A stretch of DNA of 64,000 nucleotides, taken from the NCBI RefSeq assembly GCF_017640745.1, contig NZ_JAEPQA010000017.1, positions 1-64,000 on the forward strand, in the 5' to 3' direction. Numbering within the stretch: the stretch's first letter is position 1; each line of letters begins with the position of its first letter. The position numbers and the translations under genes were made by a program. This DNA comes from Nisaea sp. (GTDB taxonomy: Bacteria; Pseudomonadota; Alphaproteobacteria; Thalassobaculales; Thalassobaculaceae). Under the pieces are notes generated by a model. That model did not search any database. It had not been told where the DNA came from and was given only the letters and a program-made list of their open reading frames with translations. This document shows positions 37,999-45,764 of the stretch, in pieces.

Positions 37999-38958
37999 AT
38001 GAAGATCGGGTTCATCGGACTTGGAAATGTCGGGGCGAAGCTGGCGGGCAGTCTGCTCAGGAACGGTGCCGACCTCACGGTGCGCGACCTCGACACGGCA
38101 AACATGCAGCCCTTTCTCGCAAAAGGCGCTGCTGCGGGCGAAAGTCCGAAGGCGATGGCCGAGGCCTGCGATATTGTCATCACCTGCCTGCCGAGCCCCG
38201 CGATCTCGGCCGCGGTGATGGAGGCGGAGGACGGCATTCTCGCCGGGCTCGCCCCGGGGAAGATCTGGGCGGAGATGTCGACCACCGACGCGGGCGAGGT
38301 GACACGGCTCGGCGCGCTGGTCGCGGCGAAGGGGGCGGAGGTTGTCGATTGTCCGGTCTCCGGCGGCTGCCACCGGGCGGCGACGGGGAATATCGCGATC
38401 CTCGCCGGCTGCGCGCGGCCGACCTTCGAGAAGATCCTGCCGGTGCTGACCATGATGGGCCGCCGCATCCTGCATACCGGCGATCTCGGTACCGCCTCGG
38501 TCCTCAAGGTGATGACCAATTATCTCGCGACAGCCAATCTGGTGACGCTCTGCGAGGCGCTGGTGACCTCGAAGGCGGCGGGAATGGATCTCAACACGAC
38601 CTTCGAGGCGATCCGCATCTCCTCCGGCAATTCCTTCGTCCACGAGACCGAGAGCCAGGTGATCCTGAACGGCTCGCGCGACATCAGCTTCACCATGGAT
38701 CTGGTGCTGAAGGATGTCGGCCTGTTCCAGGAGATCGCGGAGAAGAACGGCGTGCCGCTGGAGGTTTCGCCGCTGCTCTGCAACATCTTCCGCGACGGTA
38801 TCTCGCGCTTCGGCCCGCGCGAGTTCTCGCCCAACATCATCAAGCGGCTGGAAGAGGCGACGGGCCTCGACATCACCGCGCCCGGCTTCCCGCCAGAGAT
38901 GGTGGATGACGAGCCGGAGGCGCCGGGTTATGAAATTGTACCCCCGGGGCGCTCTTAG
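37999..38958 (+). CDS. 3-hydroxyisobutyrate dehydrogenase-family oxidoreductase
   Basis: The protein has 319 residues. It has NAD-binding GFIGLGNVGAKLA, substrate motif DCPVSGGCHRAATG, and a catalytic Lys in SVLKVMTNYLATA. It oxidises a beta-hydroxy acid to the semialdehyde. The aldehyde dehydrogenase gene starts 41 nt downstream, which fits sequential oxidation of a hydroxy acid to a diacid or acyl product. Confidence 0.9.
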   Translation: MKIGFIGLGNVGAKLAGSLLRNGADLTVRDLDTANMQPFLAKGAAAGESPKAMAEACDIVITCLPSPAISAAVMEAEDGILAGLAPGKIWAEMSTTDAGEVTRLGALVAAKGAEVVDCPVSGGCHRAATGNIAILAGCARPTFEKILPVLTMMGRRILHTGDLGTASVLKVMTNYLATANLVTLCEALVTSKAAGMDLNTTFEAIRISSGNSFVHETESQVILNGSRDISFTMDLVLKDVGLFQEIAEKNGVPLEVSPLLCNIFRDGISRFGPREFSPNIIKRLEEATGLDITAPGFPPEMVDDEPEAPGYEIVPPGRS

Positions 38959-38999
38959 GGGACGCTTCCGAGGCAACATCTGCAGCCGGGAGGGACGCC

Positions 39000-40424
39000 A
39001 TGCTGGATCGACGCGCATTCTTCATCGACGGAAGCTGGGTCGCGCCGATGGACGGCCAGGATTTCGAGGTCGTGAACCCGGCGACCGAAGAGGCCGTGGC
39101 GGTGATCTCGCTCGGGGGTCCGGAAGACGTGGACTATGCCGTGCGCGCCGCGCGGGATGCGTTCGAGATGTGGAGCGAGTCGGCGGTTTCCGAGCGCGTG
39201 GACCTGCTGCGCCGGGCGCGCGAGATCTATCTCCGCCGCCGGGAGGAATTCGCCGAGGCAATGACCATGGAGATGGGCGCGCCGCGCGACTTCTCCCGCG
39301 AAAGCCAGGCGCCCTGCGGCGACACGCTGCTGGCCTCCGCGATAGAGGCGCTGGAGGCGCATGTCTTCGAGCGTCCGAGTCTGCGCGGCGGCAGTACGCT
39401 GCGCGACGAGGCGGCGGGCGTCGCCGGGCTGATCACGCCCTGGAACTGGCCGGTCAACCAGGTGATGGCCAAGGTCGCCTCGGCGCTCGCGGCGGGCTGC
39501 ACCATGGTGCTGAAGCCGAGCGAGTACGCGCCGCTCTCCGCCGGCATGGTGGCGGAGGTGCTGGCCGAGGCGGGCTGCCCGCCGGGCGTCTTCAATCTCG
39601 TGCATGGCGACGGCTTCTGCACCGGCGCCGCGCTTTCGGCCCATCCGGGGATCGACCTGCTCTCCTTCACCGGCTCGACCCGGGCCGGAACGGAGGTGAT
39701 GAAGGCGGCGGCAAACGGGATCCGCCGGGTGGCGCTGGAACTCGGCGGCAAGAGCCCGAACATCCTGTTTGCCGATGCGGATCTCGACACCGCGCTGCGT
39801 TTCAGCATCGAGAACTGCTTCTCCAACAGCGGCCAGTCCTGCGACGCGCCGACCCGTCTCCTGGTGGAGAAGAGCGTCTATGACGAGGCGGTCACCATGG
39901 CCGGGCGCTTCGCCGCGGAAGTGAAGGTCGGCGATCCGCAGCAGCCGGGCGACCATATCGGCCCACTGGTGAACAAGATCCAATTCGAGCGCGTGCAGGA
40001 CCATATCCGCAAGGGGATCGAGGAGGGCGCCCGCGTCGTGACCGGCGGCCTCGGCAAGCCGGATGGGTTCGAGAGAGGGTATTTCGTCAAGCCGACGATC
40101 TTCGCCGATGTCGACAATGGCATGCATATCGCCCGCAACGAGATCTTCGGCCCGGTGCTGGTGATGATCCCGTTCGACGGCGAGGACGAGGCGGTCGCGA
40201 TCGGCAACGACACCGAGTACGGCCTCGCCGCCTACATCCAGACCGCCGACGAGCCGCGCGCCCAGCGCATCGCGCGCCGGCTCAGGGCAGGGAACGTCTA
40301 TATCAACGGAAATTACGGCGACAGCGACGTGCCCTTCGGCGGCTACAAGCAATCCGGCATCGGCCGCGAGAACGGTCCGTTCGGGTTGGCGGAGTTCCTG
40401 GAGACCAAGGCGATCACGGGATAG
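39000..40424 (+). CDS. NAD(P)-dependent aldehyde dehydrogenase
   Basis: The protein has 474 residues. It has the N-terminal NAD site (TPWNWPVNQV), FTGSTRAG, catalytic Glu in LELGGKSPN, catalytic Cys in NSGQSC, and C-terminal PFGGYKQSGIGRENG. It is cotranscribed with the hydroxyisobutyrate-dehydrogenase-like gene. The substrate is probably the semialdehyde made by that enzyme; the exact compound is unknown. Confidence 0.93.
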   Translation: MLDRRAFFIDGSWVAPMDGQDFEVVNPATEEAVAVISLGGPEDVDYAVRAARDAFEMWSESAVSERVDLLRRAREIYLRRREEFAEAMTMEMGAPRDFSRESQAPCGDTLLASAIEALEAHVFERPSLRGGSTLRDEAAGVAGLITPWNWPVNQVMAKVASALAAGCTMVLKPSEYAPLSAGMVAEVLAEAGCPPGVFNLVHGDGFCTGAALSAHPGIDLLSFTGSTRAGTEVMKAAANGIRRVALELGGKSPNILFADADLDTALRFSIENCFSNSGQSCDAPTRLLVEKSVYDEAVTMAGRFAAEVKVGDPQQPGDHIGPLVNKIQFERVQDHIRKGIEEGARVVTGGLGKPDGFERGYFVKPTIFADVDNGMHIARNEIFGPVLVMIPFDGEDEAVAIGNDTEYGLAAYIQTADEPRAQRIARRLRAGNVYINGNYGDSDVPFGGYKQSGIGRENGPFGLAEFLETKAITG

Positions 40425-40454
40425 GGCCTCCTGAAATTCGTCATGAATAGAAAC

Positions 40455-40541
40455 TCGTCATCCCGGACCCCGACCCGGGACCTTTCGACGGATCTGGCTC
40501 GATGCTCGACAAGGCCCCGGCCTTCGCCGGGGTAACGACTT
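40455..40541. repeat. Intergenic palindromic repeat element
   Basis: It consists of two hairpins: tcccgg/ccggga (40461-40466 with 40475-40480) and ccccggc-cttc-gccgggg (40515-40521 with 40526-40532). The outer ends are roughly inverted (gtcatcccgg versus ccggggtaacgac). Palindromes of this type are scattered between genes in many Rhodospirillales. There is no T-run, so it is not a classical terminator, though it could stabilise mRNA 3' ends. Confidence 0.7.
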
Positions 40542-40616
40542 GAAGAGCATCTGTCGCATACCCACCGATGTCGGCTAAACTACCCGCGGCCTCACAACCA
40601 CCCCGCAGGGAGCCCC

Positions 40617-41171
40617 ATGCAGGACGACCGCTATTCCCTCCCGCAGCGCTGGCTGCACTGGATCATCGCGCTGCTGGTCCTCGCCGCGCTCGGCGCCGGC
40701 ATCCTGTTCTTCACCCTCGGCTTCGATGGGTTGATGAAGACCTTCGGCGGCGACCTCACCAATGCGATCTACAAGTATCACAAGACCGCCGGTGTGCTGG
40801 TCCTCGCCCTGATGCTGCTCCGTCTCGTCCTGCTTATCCGCCTCGGCGCACCGCCGAAGCCGGAAAGTCTGACCCCGCCCGAGCGCATCCTCGCGACCGG
40901 GGTGCAGCATCTGCTCTACCTGATGCTGATCGCGCTTCCTATCCTCGGCTGGGCGGCGACCGCCGCCGGCGGCTATCCGGTGGAGTTCTTCAACTGGACG
41001 CTCCCCGGACTGCTCGCCAAGGATCCGGCGCTCTCGGAAACCCTCTTCGCCCTGCACGGTCTCGCGGCGCTGGCCGTCGCCGGCCTGATCGGCCTGCACA
41101 TCGCCGGCGCGCTCTGGCACTGGCTGATCAAGAAGGACGGCGTGATGCGGCGGATGAGTTTGTTTGGATGA
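40617..41171 (+). CDS. Cytochrome b561-family membrane protein
   Basis: The protein has 184 residues and four membrane helices. Candidate heme-ligand His residues are in QRWLHWI, YKYHKTAG, ALHGLAAL and GLHIAGALWH. It resembles bacterial CybB-type di-heme b561 proteins that move electrons from ubiquinol. It is single-gene and ends just before the AT-rich islet. Confidence 0.9.
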   Translation: MQDDRYSLPQRWLHWIIALLVLAALGAGILFFTLGFDGLMKTFGGDLTNAIYKYHKTAGVLVLALMLLRLVLLIRLGAPPKPESLTPPERILATGVQHLLYLMLIALPILGWAATAAGGYPVEFFNWTLPGLLAKDPALSETLFALHGLAALAVAGLIGLHIAGALWHWLIKKDGVMRRMSLFG

Positions 41172-41453
41172 TTCTGCGCAGCGATGGTCGCGCCCTGCGT
41201 TCCCTCTAGGATGCAAATAGCCTGAATTGCTGACGATTTTTCTGTTTTTTTTTCCGGCTCCTAATGGATCAATCCGCTGAAAGCCGAAGTGCGCAGCATA
41301 ATCACTGTGCAAAATGCGGTGCATAGGAAGAGTTGTCGCCAGACGGCACGCATCTGAAAACACCTAGTTAAAAAATGTTTTTTCAATCATGGCGAGTGAT
41401 ATATTATGGTTTTTTTAGAGTAGATATAGCGACTTTATTTTGGGGGATTTGTT
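41172..41453. other. Boundary of AT-rich islet, non-coding
   Basis: Base composition falls abruptly from about 41215. I see no gene, tRNA or clear direct-repeat attachment site. A tatattat element near 41400-41406 could be a promoter -10 for the islet. A ggggga ribosome site (41442-41447) precedes the GTG at 41454. Confidence 0.5.
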
Positions 41454-42011
41454 GTGCTCCGAAATTTTCTTTTAATAGTTTTCTTAAACGTTTCCCTGTC
41501 GAGTAACGCTCTTTCCGAAGAGCTCGCTCCATTCTCTCAGCTACTGGAGCTCATTGATAAAGAGATTGCAAACGCGCAAACTTATTCAACGCGTGAATCT
41601 CCTGTTCGAATTGACGAAGTGCTTCTTGATGCGAGTGTGGTCGAAAAAACCCAAATCGTCGGCGGCCTTGCAATAAAGACTCCGATGATTGAACTGGGTG
41701 CGGAGACAGCTCAATCCGCGCAAAATGTTCGACGGCTGAAGTTTTATTTTCGAGCAAAACCCGATTTAAACATCAGTGATGACGAGGGTCTTGCGCTAAC
41801 CGAGGCGATACAACAAACAAAAGTTGTCTTCACAGATGCCATCAATAATAGCAAATTCCTGATTCCCGAATATGCTGATTATACGTGGAGCTTCACCGTC
41901 TCGCGCAATGCCGATGGTAGTTTGGGATTTCTAGGTTTTCGATCTGGCATCGACTTGGAGACAAAGAATTCGCATTCCATAACGGTTCGTCTAATAGCTT
42001 TGAACTATTGA
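41454..42011 (+). CDS. Exported protein resembling a duplicated trypsin-co-occurring domain 2 (Trypco2)
   Basis: The protein has 185 residues with a GTG start and a signal peptide at 1-~21 (FLLIVFLNVSLSSNALS). The mature protein has two similar halves, each a helix followed by strands. Half 1 is FSQLLELIDKEIANAQ, then VRIDEVLLDASVVEK and NVRRLKFYFRA. Half 2 is LTEAIQQTKVVFTDAI, then YTWSFTVSRN and SHSITVRLIAL. Half 1 fits the pattern I know for Trypco2, a small domain found beside trypsin-like proteases in bacterial conflict-type loci. The next gene, 28 nt away, encodes such a protease. Usual Trypco2 proteins are short and not exported, so this version is unusual. The family call is by eye and not certain. 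Confidence 0.6.
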   Translation: MLRNFLLIVFLNVSLSSNALSEELAPFSQLLELIDKEIANAQTYSTRESPVRIDEVLLDASVVEKTQIVGGLAIKTPMIELGAETAQSAQNVRRLKFYFRAKPDLNISDDEGLALTEAIQQTKVVFTDAINNSKFLIPEYADYTWSFTVSRNADGSLGFLGFRSGIDLETKNSHSITVRLIALNY

Positions 42012-42039
42012 CGTAACGATAACATGGAAGGGCGACATT

Positions 42040-43551
42040 ATGAAAAAATTATCGGTTATTTTGTACATATTGATTTTCTTCGCAAACTTTGCGGCACCAA
42101 ATGCAGGGAACGCGTTTGAAGTCTGCGATAGCGGTGAGAGCGATCCCAGGTTGAGAGACCGTTTCTATCAATCCGCAAATAGTTGGCTTGTGAAATTTTT
42201 TGAACAGCGCCGTCCGATCGCGAATTCAAGAAACGGTCTGAGTGATTCGCAAATCTCTAAGGATGTTCCAATTGGACATGGGGTCATCATTTCGGGGCGT
42301 GGCCATACTCTCACCGCCCTGCATGTCGTGGAAAACAAGGACTTCAACAAACTGATAGCCAGAAACGCGCTTGGGCATGAATTCAGGCTCGAAAGAGGTT
42401 TTTTGAAATCCGCACCTTCAGCGCATGAGATTGTAAGAGAGGCGGCCATCATCCGGTTAACTCCGAGCGAGCAATCGTCTGACAACGGCTACGCATCCTG
42501 GGCCACGCCTCTTTTGCGGCTGGGCATAATGGATGGTGGTGAAGCCAATCGATCAGGCAACGAAGCACTGAACGCTAGAAATCTTTTCCTGGACACCCTC
42601 AAACCGCAACACGATCGCATACAAACAAAGACAGAGACAATTGTTTATGAAAACAATAGAAGGTTCCGCTTCAATCAATCGATGGAGCGTGGTTTCAGTG
42701 GGTCTCCAGTATTTGATTGTCGATTTAATCTGGTTGGGATTTTGACGCAGGCGAATTCGCGCACTGATCAGAGCGAGATGATATATATTGATGATTACTA
42801 TGATTTATTGATTTTGAATAGAATAAATTTTCTGCCGCCAAAAAAACTTCAACCAACCATTTATCACAATAGAATATCCGAGTTGCAGCAATACTTTCTT
42901 AACATGAGGGATGAGTTCTTCCCTGTCCTGTCCGAGTTTGTCCACTTAAAATCATCCTATGACAGTCTTCAGGATTTTTACGCGTATGGTGATCGGGATA
43001 GTGACTATTATTCGACAATAAAAAATAATAGGGAAATTATCTATAAAACGGTAGACATTGAGGGTGTGCCTGAGCGTTATGTTGTATTTTCTTTTACTAA
43101 GAAGCTTGAATTGCAATACGATATAGACGAGGTATCAATGGATTTATGCCTAAATTTGAAAAATCCGGCCGCTAAGCATGTATCGGATAAAGAGGGGTGC
43201 AGTGAGGGGATCCCTGTTCCCGCCTGGGCTATCTTCAAGCCCGAGGTTGAAATGTTTCGAGGGAAAACGAATTTCATAAAAGCCATTTCTGTTCATGACA
43301 TAAAAAGTCAGATAAAGAAAAGCACGTTTCGCGAGAATCGATTTATTCCCAATAAGCGCGATCAAATCAAAGAGGAAGACGTTACAGGGGTCACCTTTAC
43401 TTTGACCGTTTACCATGACGGGCAAAAGCGACACGAGGAGGTATCGGCATTAATGAAAAATCTGGGTATGTCTGACTTCGAAAAAAGAATTCCGTGGCAG
43501 CAAAGTACCTACAGATGGATTACGCCCATTGATTATATCTTTCCTAGATAA
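42040..43551 (+). CDS. Exported trypsin-fold serine protease with unknown C-terminal domain
   Basis: The protein has 503 residues. An ATG after ggaaggg and a signal peptide at ~1-28 start it. The protease core (~55-265) has GHGVIISGRGHTLTALHVV with the catalytic His and RGFSGSPVFD with Ser in GxSGS. At the usual Asp site (D-x-A-x-L) the sequence reads REAAIIRL, so Glu or Ala replaces Asp. Residues ~280-503 match no family I recognise and appear strand-rich. Codon and base use are AT-rich like the preceding gene and unlike the neighbours. It probably works in the periplasm with the Trypco2-like protein. Confidence 0.75.
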   Translation: MKKLSVILYILIFFANFAAPNAGNAFEVCDSGESDPRLRDRFYQSANSWLVKFFEQRRPIANSRNGLSDSQISKDVPIGHGVIISGRGHTLTALHVVENKDFNKLIARNALGHEFRLERGFLKSAPSAHEIVREAAIIRLTPSEQSSDNGYASWATPLLRLGIMDGGEANRSGNEALNARNLFLDTLKPQHDRIQTKTETIVYENNRRFRFNQSMERGFSGSPVFDCRFNLVGILTQANSRTDQSEMIYIDDYYDLLILNRINFLPPKKLQPTIYHNRISELQQYFLNMRDEFFPVLSEFVHLKSSYDSLQDFYAYGDRDSDYYSTIKNNREIIYKTVDIEGVPERYVVFSFTKKLELQYDIDEVSMDLCLNLKNPAAKHVSDKEGCSEGIPVPAWAIFKPEVEMFRGKTNFIKAISVHDIKSQIKKSTFRENRFIPNKRDQIKEEDVTGVTFTLTVYHDGQKRHEEVSALMKNLGMSDFEKRIPWQQSTYRWITPIDYIFPR

Positions 43552-43558
43552 AAATTCT

Positions 43559-43592
43559 GCATGATATAAAAAACGATCATGCTGTGTTTTTT
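43559..43592 (+). terminator. Rho-independent terminator of the islet
   Basis: The stem gcatgat/atcatgc (43559-43565 with 43576-43582) is followed by tttttt at 43587-43592, 8 nt after the protease stop. Confidence 0.75.
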
Positions 43593-43651
43593 GGTGTGAA
43601 TTATTTTGCGCTGGATACGTCGGTGTTGGCGTTCTGGTCTGTGCCATTTCC

Positions 43652-45751
43652 TCACCCCGCCTCGCGCCGCCACGCCATGATGATCCCGCCGATCACCAGC
43701 AGCAGCACCAGCACGCCCGGAAGCAGAGGCACGGTGCGGACGCCCGTCACAATGTAATCCTCGTTCCGGATCAGCCCCGCCCAGTCGCGGCCTGACGTTG
43801 CGCGGCCGGCGCGGACGCGGCGGAGGTCGGGGACGGCTTCCTCGGCACCCCAGGTGACCGAGCCGCCGGTCTCCTCCGCCACTGGGCCGAGCCACTCATC
43901 CGTGGTGCGCACGTCCGAGAGCTCGATCGGGTTGAGCGCGCCGACGGCGGCGAGCTTGGTCAGCACCCCGTCGGCGAAACTGTGCAACCCGACCTGGTCG
44001 GTGGTGAAGCTCGCCTGGCCGCGGCCGGGGCCGGTGCGGGTGAGCGGCAGGGTGACCGTCTCCCCGTCCGGCAGGGTCATGGTCACGTCCGGCAGCTCGC
44101 CGTCGAGGGAGCGGCGGATCACCTCGATCTCCTCGCCGCGCACGCGGACGCGGAGATCGTTTTCCTCCAGGTCCGGCTCGCGCATCAGCCAGTGGGCGGT
44201 GCGGCGCAGCAGTTCGGCCTGCGGGCCGCCGCCGTCGAAGCCACGGGTCCAGAGCCACATCTGGTCGGTCAAAAGGTGCGCGACGCGGCCCTCGCCGAAG
44301 CGGTCGAGCACCAGCAGCGGGCGGCCCTCCGGCCCGTCCATCAGCACCACGCCGCGCAGCACGTCGGCCTCGATCTGGCGGAACCAGCGGCCCCAGGTCG
44401 CCCCTTCCGCCTCGATCCCGTCGGCGTCGAGCTGCGGGCCGCCGGTCAGGCCCGAGGTCACCGGATGGCGGTGGCCATCGAGCGTGGTATGGGCGCGGAA
44501 CGGCTCCTCGATGATGGCGCCGGTCGGCATCGCTGGCAGAACCTCGCCGAGCGGGGTGTTGGCGAGCGACAGGCGCGAGGCGAAGGGCGGGCCACTCGCT
44601 TCCAGGAAGGCGCCGCCCTTGCGCACGAACTCGACGATGTTGCGCAGGTAGCTGCGCGGCAGCACGCCGCGGCGCTGGTACTGGTCGAAGATGATCAGGT
44701 CGAACTCGTCCAGCTTCAGCTCGAACAGCTCGCGCACCGGAAAGGCGATCAGCGAGAGCTCGCGCACCGGCGTGCCGTCCTGCTTCTCCGGCGGGCGCAG
44801 AATCGTGAAATGCACGAGATCGACGGACGGATCGGCCTTCAGCAGGTCGCGCCAGGTACGCTCGCCCGCATGCGGCGCGCCAGAGACCAGCAGCACGCGC
44901 AGCCGGTCGCGCACGCCATTGATGGCGAGCACCGCACGGTTGTTCTTGATGGTCAGTTCGTCCTCTCCCGGCGCCGCGGTAAGCTCGACGATGGTCTCGC
45001 CGCCATGGGTGATCGGGATTTCGATCTCCACCACCTGGTTGGCGCGGATCACCTGATCGGGTTGGGCGACGCCGTCGATGGAGAGGCTGAAGGGCACCGC
45101 CGCCGCTTCCTCCGCGTCCTCGACCCGGATCTTCGCGGTGACGGAGCGGCCGACGACGCCGAAGGAGGGCACATGCTCGACCACAAGGCGACGGTCGCGT
45201 TCGCCGCGCTTGCCAGTCAGGATGACATGCAGCGGCGCGCCGAGATCGCGGCCGCGCAGTTCCTCCACCCGGTCGTGGCTCTGCCCGTCGGTCACCGCCA
45301 GCACGCCGGCGAGACGGCCCTGCGGCACGTCATCCAGCACGTCGCGCAGGGCGGCGAAGATGCGGGTGCCGTCACGCCCGCTGCCGGCCCGCGCGCGGCC
45401 GCCGTCCAGCGTCACCACGCGGAGGTCGAGATCCTCGAAATCCTGAAGCTGGCGCTGCAGGTTCTCGGAGATCGCCGCGGCCCGCTCCGTGCGTCCGTCG
45501 ATGCTCTGGCTGGTGCTCTCGTCGAGCAGCAGCACGGCGACGTCGTTGCGCGGATCGCGGTCCTCGGCGATCAGGTAGGGATTGGCCAGCGCGGCGACGA
45601 GCACCGCGAGCGCAAGGCTGCGCCACACCACCCCGCGGCCGCGCAGGACGGCCGTATAGACCACCAGCCCGATCCCGGCGGCGGCGAAGAGCGCGATCGC
45701 CCACCAGGGGATCATCGGCGAGAAATCGATGCCGACGGCGGATCCGATCAT
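43652..45751 (-). CDS. Large membrane protein with glutamine-amidotransferase-like/VWA-like domain (Bat-type operon)
   Basis: The protein has about 699 residues from ATG 45751, which has gagga 10 nt upstream and lies 13 nt after the previous stop. Two N-terminal membrane helices are followed by a VWA-like start (DVAVLLLDESTSQS, with DxSxS). A class I glutamine-amidotransferase-like region (VLLVSGAPHAGERTWRDLL, FDLIIFDQYQRRGVL, GGAFLEASGP) lies in the middle. A C-terminal helix (LLPGVLVLLLVIGGIIMAW) ends the protein. It is the last gene of the moxR operon. Related operons act in cell-envelope or stress functions, but the exact role is unknown. Confidence 0.82.
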   Translation of the reverse strand: MIGSAVGIDFSPMIPWWAIALFAAAGIGLVVYTAVLRGRGVVWRSLALAVLVAALANPYLIAEDRDPRNDVAVLLLDESTSQSIDGRTERAAAISENLQRQLQDFEDLDLRVVTLDGGRARAGSGRDGTRIFAALRDVLDDVPQGRLAGVLAVTDGQSHDRVEELRGRDLGAPLHVILTGKRGERDRRLVVEHVPSFGVVGRSVTAKIRVEDAEEAAAVPFSLSIDGVAQPDQVIRANQVVEIEIPITHGGETIVELTAAPGEDELTIKNNRAVLAINGVRDRLRVLLVSGAPHAGERTWRDLLKADPSVDLVHFTILRPPEKQDGTPVRELSLIAFPVRELFELKLDEFDLIIFDQYQRRGVLPRSYLRNIVEFVRKGGAFLEASGPPFASRLSLANTPLGEVLPAMPTGAIIEEPFRAHTTLDGHRHPVTSGLTGGPQLDADGIEAEGATWGRWFRQIEADVLRGVVLMDGPEGRPLLVLDRFGEGRVAHLLTDQMWLWTRGFDGGGPQAELLRRTAHWLMREPDLEENDLRVRVRGEEIEVIRRSLDGELPDVTMTLPDGETVTLPLTRTGPGRGQASFTTDQVGLHSFADGVLTKLAAVGALNPIELSDVRTTDEWLGPVAEETGGSVTWGAEEAVPDLRRVRAGRATSGRDWAGLIRNEDYIVTGVRTVPLLPGVLVLLLVIGGIIMAWRREAG

Positions 45752-45764
45752 CGTGCCATCCTCC

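Noticed and set aside
40461-40532. The twin hairpins as a terminator for the aldehyde dehydrogenase gene
   Set aside because: Neither stem is followed by a T-run, and the outer ends look like a mobile palindromic repeat instead.
41172-43651. Prophage or insertion-sequence remnant
   Set aside because: No integrase, transposase, terminal inverted repeats, target duplication or adjacent tRNA is visible, despite the foreign composition.
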